In this document: positions 56,818-64,000 of the stretch, in pieces | How positions within the stretch are numbered: position 1 is the first letter of the stretch | Layout of the letters: each line of letters starts with the position of its first letter | Assembly: GCF_036785885.1 (NCBI RefSeq) | Contig: NC_092322.1 | Coordinates: 14,778,466 to 14,842,465, forward strand | From: Coffea arabica | Taxonomy: Eukaryota; Streptophyta; Magnoliopsida; Gentianales; Rubiaceae | Length of the DNA: 64,000 nucleotides | Reading direction: 5' to 3' | Made by a program: the position numbers and the translations under genes | The notes under the pieces: model-generated | Databases searched by the model: none | Told to the model about the DNA's origin: nothing | What the model saw: the letters and a program-made list of their open reading frames with translations, nothing else

Positions 56818-59800
56818 ATGGCGCCGTCTGCCAGGGCCAACCGGAGGTGGGCTGACGAGGAGGACGACGACAATCAGCTGGACCGTCTCCGGCGGCCCCG
56901 GCGGGTGAGGAAGTATAGGTCGATTGTGGCAATAATGAGGGTGGCTAGAAGGGTCCAACTTATAAATGAGGATGATGATGATGGTTTTGATCAAACGGTG
57001 GAGATAAAGAAGGAGGAGAATGTTGATGATGGTGATGGTGATGATTGTTATAGCAAATTGGGGTGTCAGGAATGTGGGAGAGGGGATAACGAGGAGGAGA
57101 TTTTGCTGTGTGATAAATGTGATAAAGGGTACCATTTGGATTGTCTAAGGCCAATTGTGCCCCGGGTGCCATTTGGGCACTGGTACTGCCCTAGCTGCTC
57201 TGATCACATTCGTCCCAGCATGGCTCTGGCTAAAAGTATGATAAACCCTTTAATTTAATTCAAAAAAACCCACAAAAAGTTTAATCCAATTGTGTTCGTA
57301 CAAAAATTTAATAAAAAGATGTGTTCCTGTGTGTGCTGGTGTTTGTGTTTTAGCCCATGTGTCGTGTATGTTCCATCTATACAGTTCAATGCAAGTGATT
57401 GTTTTGGGAGGTCAGCTCAATGCAAGTGGATATAATTAACTGTTTGATAGCAATGTAGTGTTTGTGTGTGAATGACTGACTCCGTGGGTGAGTGTGTGGG
57501 AATGTCTCTGTGTGGGTTTTTTTTTCTCTCCCACTGAGGGAGGTACAGTTTGTCAGTTTTACTGGAAAGTACAGAAAAATGTTAACTTTTGTTGACCCTT
57601 TAATTTCTTGATTGTGTTTAGGTCTTACGCAGACATCCATACTTGATTTCTTTCGGATTCAGAAATGCAGTGAATCAATGGCGGATTTTACTTCAGCTCT
57701 AGGTAAATTTGGACGGCTGCTACAGTATGGTTGGAATATGGAGTCCATGTATCCGTGTGAATCCTTTTTGTCTGGGAACATATCATTTTTCTTAGTTGAT
57801 TTACTTGTGATTATCTTGCTTCTGATTTGTCGAAGCCATCATTTGGAAAGAGAAGTGGAAGTAAGGTTAAAGTTGAGCGTTCATGTTGGAAACATGCTGG
57901 ATGATGGCTTTAATTGTCAGTATGATTAGTGCAGTTAGGATAGTTGAGGGAGGGAATGGTGCAAGTTAGATACTTTTTTGTCTCTTGGTTTTAGCCGAAT
58001 TCATGCACTGCTCTGTAGAAACCTTGAGTTCTGCTTCAATCAAATAAGTGTTTTGCCAGCATAAAAACTTCTGCTGGCAATTTATTCTCTGCATTTGCTT
58101 AGTACCAGAATTTGTATCAGCTGAAGATATACTAAGCAGTATTATAGAAGCTTAAGCGACTTCTATGGTGATGTGAGTTAGGTTTAGGGTGTAAATCAGC
58201 TGACTGAAAGTACGTATCTCATCTCAAAAGATCCCAGAAGATTGCCACAAAATATAGTTATATAGGCTCCGATAAAGCAGAACCTTTTTTCCCAATAAGG
58301 AGTACCGTTTGGTCGTACAATTAAAAGATTAGGTTGGTGAATGTAGTTCATGTATTTCTTAGTTGACTGTGATTATTGCTGCTGCATTTAGCTATGGAAG
58401 TTAATGCAATTAGTCGGGAACAGTTTGAAATGCTTTTGCTTTTAATTTTCATAACTTCCAAGTTTCCCTTACAGACATGTGCTGATACTTGTCCTCGCCT
58501 CCTTTTTATGCATGGCAACTGTATTCTATGTATTATTGCTTGGATAGTTTCCAACGCTTGACTTCTTTTCATTTTCTTAAAAGAGAATGAGAAAAGAAGA
58601 TACGTATATTGACTTTGACAAGAAAATTCAGCAGGAGCCTTCCTATTCAAAATCTTCCGAAAGTTGATGGATAATCCCTTGCTCATCATGATGGTTTTAG
58701 ACCTTGAACTGCATGTGCAGTTTCCCCTTCTTCTTCTTGACAGTATAGAATGAAACGTTAGAACCACGACGTGGTTCTCAAATATGGCAGAATGCGAAGC
58801 CAAATGAAATGTTATCAAATTCAATAGTGTTTCTACTGACTAACGCAAGCCTAAAATCTTTATGAAGAAAGAATATTATCATTACAGGAGAAAGAGTGGA
58901 ATGCACCGTTTGCTTGTTGATGCTCACTATGAGAAAACCGTTAGTGCATATACTTGCCTAGTCTATATGATACTTGTGCAAACCCCTAAAATGTTTGACA
59001 GCATTGTTTGACCATATCTTTGGATGGGGTGGAGTGCTGTTGTCACTTCATAATTTTGAACATGAAGCGTCAATGATGATATAATTAAAAAGATATGATA
59101 CACTTTATCTAGGGCACACAAGGTCCAGGTCTAGAAATGCTTAGAGGCAGTTCCCATGTGTCAATCGCATAATTTTCCCGATCAGAACTCCACAACCTTA
59201 TTTTTGGTGCAATGGTTTCCCAATGAAAGCTTTGAAGTAATCTTGCAAAGTTGTTTCTGGTGTAAGTTCTTTTTGATGCAGAAAAGGTTAGTTATGATAG
59301 TGCTTTAGAGCCAACAGGTCTGTTTGTGACCAATGATCCCTTCTTACCTTCATGAGACCTGTTGTATGATCACAGCATTGATAGCTGAAATGCAGAAACT
59401 TACAGGACTCCATGTGATTGTCCCTAAAGAATATTTTATGTAATCAAATCCTACATTTATAAACCTACACACGTGCAATGTATATTTTCTGTAATAAACC
59501 TGATCTTTGTCACTCATAAATGTACATTGACAGAAAAAATATATATATTACTCGTAAATGTATGATTACTCTGTCAATCTACACTTCAGTTGCTACTGCT
59601 GTGAGCTAGTCTTCTTTTTTCCTGAAGTTGTTTAACTGGAGTATTCCCTATTTAGGCTGAGTTTTTGGACCAGTAGTTCTTCTCACAATACATAGGCACT
59701 GAAGTCTGTTCATGTTCCGTTCTTGCATCTAAATGCTAATTTTCAGTGTAACATAGAGATTACTGTTTCTGAACTAGATGAAGATTTCCTTCTTTTGTCA

Positions 59801-61581
59801 TGTCATTGAGTTTTCTATGTTGGTTCTCTGGGGTAAATGTCCATGAACTGTGTCCAACGTGGTGGTCATTTCTGTTTAACTTTCTTTACAGGCAAGTTAA
59901 AGAATGGGATGCAGGAACTTGAACTGATTCGGTGGGAGTCTCAGTTTGGTTTTCAATTCAAGCCAAAAGATGTCTATTACTTCTATAGTTTGCTAAGAGC
60001 TGCTCTTTTTGGCCCATTTTTTCTGGAGTTAGTGAACCCTGGAATCCCTTGTAAAAAAAACAAAATCTCTGTCCCCCTCCCCCCCCCCCCCCCCCCAAAC
60101 TGGCTCCAACTGAAGATATGATTAAATCTCCTTTCGTGGTATTTTTGACTTTCCTTTCTCTCCTCTAGGCACTTTTTGATGCTGCTGATTTACAATTTTA
60201 ATGAGGCTTACCTTTTTGGCTTTGAAACTTAGCTATGATTTCCGCGACATAACTACCATCTCAGATGAGGAAACCAGTGCATTATGTTTCTAAAATGTAT
60301 TATGTTTCTAAACTTTAAAGAACATCTGTGTCATATTCATTTAGCTGTCTTCAGCTGTTGATTTTCCTTTATTGCTCTTCATCCTTTTCATTTAAATTAC
60401 AGATACTAGAAAACGTCGGAAGCGTTCTGGGCCTTTGGTGTACCACAAGAAAAGGAGAAGACTTCTGCCATATATACCGACGGAAGATGCTGATCTAAGG
60501 CTAAAGCAAATGGGATCTCTTGCTTCTGCTTTGACCGCAATGAACATTGAATTCAGTGCTGAGCTTACTTATGTGCGTGGCATGGCTCCTAGGTCTGCCA
60601 ATCAGGCCAAGTTTGAAAAGGGTGGAATGCAGGTTCAACCTTAAATACCTCTTGTCAATTAGTTTACTCAAAATCTTTAAAATGCTGCAAGGCAATTAGT
60701 GGTAATTATTAAAAAATGCTTGTTTTCAGTCATCTAATTTCCTCTTTCACTTCTCTTATCAGGTCCTTTGCAAAGAAAATGTTGAAACATTGGAGTACTG
60801 TAAACTTATGGAGAAAAGTGGCTTATGTCCCCCACTTATGGTTGTGTTTGATTCGTGTGAAGGGTACATCTCCCATCCGTGCTTTGTCTCTGTGTCTTAG
60901 CCCCCAGTCATTTGTTATTTGCCTGTTTAATGTACTGCTCTTGAATGCTGCAGTTATACGGTAGAGGCTGATGGTCCAATAAAGGACTTGACTTTGATAG
61001 CAGAGTATGCAGGAGATGTGGATTATATGAAGAAAAGGGAATGTGATGACTGTGACAGCTTAATGACGCTCCTTTCAGCAAAACAGCCATCCAGGAGTCT
61101 CGTTGTCTGCCCGGACAAGCGTGGCAACATTGCCCGGTTTATAAACGGCATAAACAACCATTTGCCGTAAGCTTAGAGCGCAGCAACCATCCTATACAAA
61201 TGTTTTTATTATCCTTCCGTGTTCTTTTCTTGTCAAGACATCTATACAATGTTCTTATCATCCTTTTGTGTTCTTTCCTGTGATATCTCCCTTCAATAAA
61301 CTTTTACTTCTATGTCTAGCTGAACCTCCTTAGTGAAACGAAATTATCTTTATTCATGTCAGAAATACTTACAACTTGACATTCAGCCTACAGTTGTTGA
61401 AACCAGTCCATTTTTGTGCAGGGAAAGTAAGAAGAAGCAGAATCTTAAGTGCGTGAGGTATGATGTAGATGGCAAATGCCGAGTCCTTTTGGTTGCTACT
61501 CGCGATATTGCTAAGGGGGAGAGGTTGTACTATGATTACAATGGGCACGAGCATGAATATCCAACTCATCATTTCATCTAA
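56818..61581 (+). CDS. ATXR5: Histone H3K27 monomethyltransferase, ATXR5-like (400 aa)
   Basis: Exons 56818-57235, 57622-57702, 60403-60632, 60763-60863, 60954-61166 and 61422-61581 (1203 nt) join in one frame at GT-AG junctions. After an Arg-rich, acidic N-terminus comes a PHD finger at residues 83-127 (CQEC, CDKCDKGYHLDC, HWYCPSC). A PCNA-interaction motif QTSILDFF follows at 143-150, then the conserved block GMAPRSANQAKFEKGGMQ. The SET domain (about 278-400) has GYTVEADGPIKDLT, RFINGINNH and ERLYYDYNGHEHEYPT. Known family role: H3K27me1 deposition during replication, heterochromatin silencing and restraint of over-replication. The YTVEADGPIKDL and EHEYPTHHF wording favours ATXR5 over ATXR6, but the paralogue call is tentative. 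Intron 2 is about 2.7 kb. Confidence 0.93.
60068..60097. repeat. Poly-C tract in intron 2 of the ATXR5-like gene
   Basis: A C-run of about 18 bases after CCCCCTCC. It is prone to sequencing and replication slippage. Confidence 0.85.
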
Positions 61582-64000
61582 GTTCTGAAGCAACGGATTT
61601 TTTGCCAATGAGACTGCAGGACCATAGAATTCTCATTTTTGTCTTCAGATATACATAGCAGCAGCAAATTTTTCTCTAACAGTAGGTAGCTGTACTGCTG
61701 GCCATCATTGTGGCCATGATAGTGCAAATTCCAAAGAGGATGTTTTTTTTGGATTTGACATATCAAATGTTAGACAGGTTACATGCTTATGTAGTACAGT
61801 TACAATGGAACCTCACAACATTTAACTTCAGTGATATTTATCCAAAAATTGTTTATCTTCTGCTTTTCTTGATTCCATTTTTCTGCCATTCGAAATATTT
61901 TCTAGATAGATAGATATATCAACTTCTTTTAATGCTTCAGATTATGTATTGGTACAGAAAGACTGTTCTGTCACAGGGACTTTTTAAGCAATCTGCAAGT
62001 TTTCCCATATGCTAGGCATCATTTTAGATACCACACTTGCATGTCTTCTGTGCATCATCTCCACAACACAGCATCAATTTCTCCCCTTTTCTGCGAGTTT
62101 ATTTGGTTGGAGAATTCTTGCTTACAAGCACAGACTTATAGTCAAAGTTCAGTAAAAACTGACTATGCTGTTTTGAAATGGCCAATGCATTAATATGTCT
62201 AATCCTATCTATAACTAAAGCACTCGATTTTCTAACCAGTTCCTAATGAGCACTTATAGTACGTCTAATTTACGCCTACTTGTCATTCAAATAGACATAC
62301 ATTCATTCTTTGCATTGCATTAGGACACTCGTTAGCCACTTATATTGAGTACTGATTAGACACTCGTTAGACAAACCCCAAAACCAACTCCCTAATTGTG
62401 AAAACTCTCCTAGTAATATATGTTATTGCAGTATCCGAGTTACTACTAGCAAATATCGAATGTTAGTACTTAATCCATTACATATCTGGATGGTGCCGTC
62501 CCTCAGATCATCGTGACTATCAAATGTACTCGTTCTTGGAGGACCTTGATTGTTGGTCTTGATACAGGTACAAAAGGTAAATGCTCTAGAGATAGGAGAT
62601 ACTATAATGTGAGAACTTATTTGTCAAGCAAGCCCTGACGCCATTCTGGTTAGACTAGCAGACATGGTGATCATGTTTTGCAAAAGATAGGACGCCAAAG
62701 TTGGTAGGAAGAAAAAGATTACAGCATACTTTACAGTTTAGGGAGTCAAATTTGAAAGCATATTTGTGATTTAAAGGCTTTGGTAGCATGTTCCACAGTT
62801 TGGACAGCCAACTCAAAAGCAATCCTCATGTTCTGAATGTCAGCCTAAGTAGCTGGCAATACACAAGAAGGAAACAAACAAGTCCACATGCTTGAAAGTG
62901 TAGGGCAGAGAGGGCTATCTTTGTTGATGGCTTCTAATTCATTTAGGCACACAAGTTAGGTAAATTAGTGGAAGGATATAAAGCCTTTGAGTCTCTTGAA
63001 TAAAGAATTTCTGCAAGGTGCACTTGAGCTTGCAACAAATCTTGTAAACAAGTCCACAGCTTTTGCTTCTAAAACAGCTTTTACCTTTCAAATCTCACTG
63101 AAATGTATGTTCATATTTGTTAAAAACATCTTTTCAACCATCACCTTTAACTTTAACAGCCTTGAAAGAGTTGAAGCGAGTGAGAAGAAGAAGCCCTATT
63201 TTCAGAATAAACTTGTAAAGGGAAACAGGGTAACAGAAGATCACAACTCGTTTCGAAATTCAAGATATAGTACAGCCAATTTTGCTCATCTCATCAGAGG
63301 TTGGAAGAAAAACATGCATGACTTGGGCAGAAGCTGACCTAGATGTCTGCCTCTTTGGCTAAGAAGCTCTCACTTTTCCTGCCTGACGCACGTTACATTT
63401 CACAAAAGCACAAGTGCATGATTGATGTCCCATGCCACTGAAAACTGAAACTAAAACGGCTGGCGGAAGATAAAAAGAGTGAAGCAAGTGTTGATGGATA
63501 CTAACGCCAGTCAAGTGGTAAAGGATTGAAATCTCACTTGTCTTTGTTTGGTTCAAGTGCTCTCATTTTTCTCGGATATTCCCTCTGTTTCATTGTTAAT
63601 ATACATAAAAAAAAAAAAAAAAAAAAACAGGAGTGGTTATTTTGAAATTAATAGAAAATGCTAGTTGCTTTGCAAATTTGTCATTTGAAAAAGTTGCCTT
63701 TTTTTTTAAAATTCTAAATACACATCTACCAAGTGAATATTTTGAATTCAAATGTTATATATGAAAATTAATCTAGTGCCAACTCATTTATATTTTTTTC
63801 CATAAGAAATTGAATATTTTAAAAAATGACTTTATATTAGAACATAAGAGCATTCATTAATAAGGAAAAATACAAATATCTCGTTACCATGAAATACAAG
63901 AATATAAATCACTATTTAAATTCTCATTTTGCAACAGTTTGGAGTTTATCTTTTATTCCCTATGCTTCTGATTTATAAATTTAAAACCCCATATGTATGG
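61582..64000. other. 3' flank and intergenic region, no gene seen
   Basis: After the ATXR5-like stop the sequence is AT-rich. The open frame at 62987-63337 has no recognisable domain and no paralogue in the window. An A-run lies at 63607-63629. Confidence 0.5.

Noticed and set aside
56809-57135. Minus-strand frames opposite ATXR5-like exon 1
   Set aside because: Shadow of the acidic and Arg-rich coding sequence of the real exon.
59837-60121. Open frame in intron 2 of the ATXR5-like gene with an AG/GC start that would keep the phase
   Set aside because: Exon 2 joins directly to 60403 in the family-conserved reading, and this stretch has no family similarity and no clear donor. Could be a rare alternative exon but I cannot support it.
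62987-63337. 116-codon plus frame downstream of the ATXR5-like gene
   Set aside because: No domain, AT-rich irregular composition and no splice or promoter context.
1-64000. CRISPR arrays, tRNA or rRNA genes
   Set aside because: No regularly spaced direct repeats with unique spacers and no cloverleaf candidates apart from the weak SINE-like boxes at 55372-55490.

Overview
The window is AT-rich nuclear DNA of a flowering plant, most likely a eudicot. The evidence is GT-AG introned genes, a plant H3K27 methyltransferase of the ATXR5/6 type, plant ankyrin/PGG membrane-protein genes, an Athila-type Ty3 element, a Ty1/copia element and many MITEs. I cannot name the species.

Layout. 1-7808 is a decayed Athila-like Ty3/gypsy element on the minus strand; its 5' LTR is complete and its 3' LTR lies outside the window. 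7809-52000 is a cluster of three tandem paralogues on the plus strand. Each encodes a protein with a gag-like (DUF4219/UBN2-type) N-terminus, ankyrin repeats and a C-terminal PGG/multi-span membrane domain. All three share a 16-base first coding exon. Copy 1 (14168-25937) is a pseudogene. It has lost its TATA box, carries a 5.8 kb copia element in exon 3, a one-base insertion in an A run, a deletion of exon 6 and the start of exon 7, and a 1.3 kb inverted-repeat element in exon 7 that carries an NB-ARC (NLR) fragment. Copy 2 (29356-35686, 774 aa) and copy 3 (44673-51700, 767 aa) can both be read as intact. Copy 2 has lost intron 6 through an in-frame deletion.

Between the copies lie elements whose ends can be fixed because another paralogue supplies the empty site: Mutator-like elements at 7889-9113 and 30616-30932, a 2.7 kb hAT-like element at 9553-12287 nested in a MITE, hAT-like elements at 26234-27359 and 43675-44047, and a truncated LINE at about 36595-37580. 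Unit 3 also carries a local 1.19 kb tandem duplication at 40808-43188.

51701-56650 is intergenic, with a hAT MITE (54766-55183) and a SINE-like insert. 56818-61581 is an intact six-exon ATXR5-like gene (400 aa; PHD finger, PCNA-interaction motif, SET domain). 61582-64000 shows no gene I can support.

As a system: the ankyrin/PGG genes belong to a family linked in other plants to immunity and stress signalling, and the cluster shows birth and death of tandem copies under heavy transposon load. The ATXR5-like gene encodes an enzyme class that represses transposons, but its position next to the cluster is probably coincidental.
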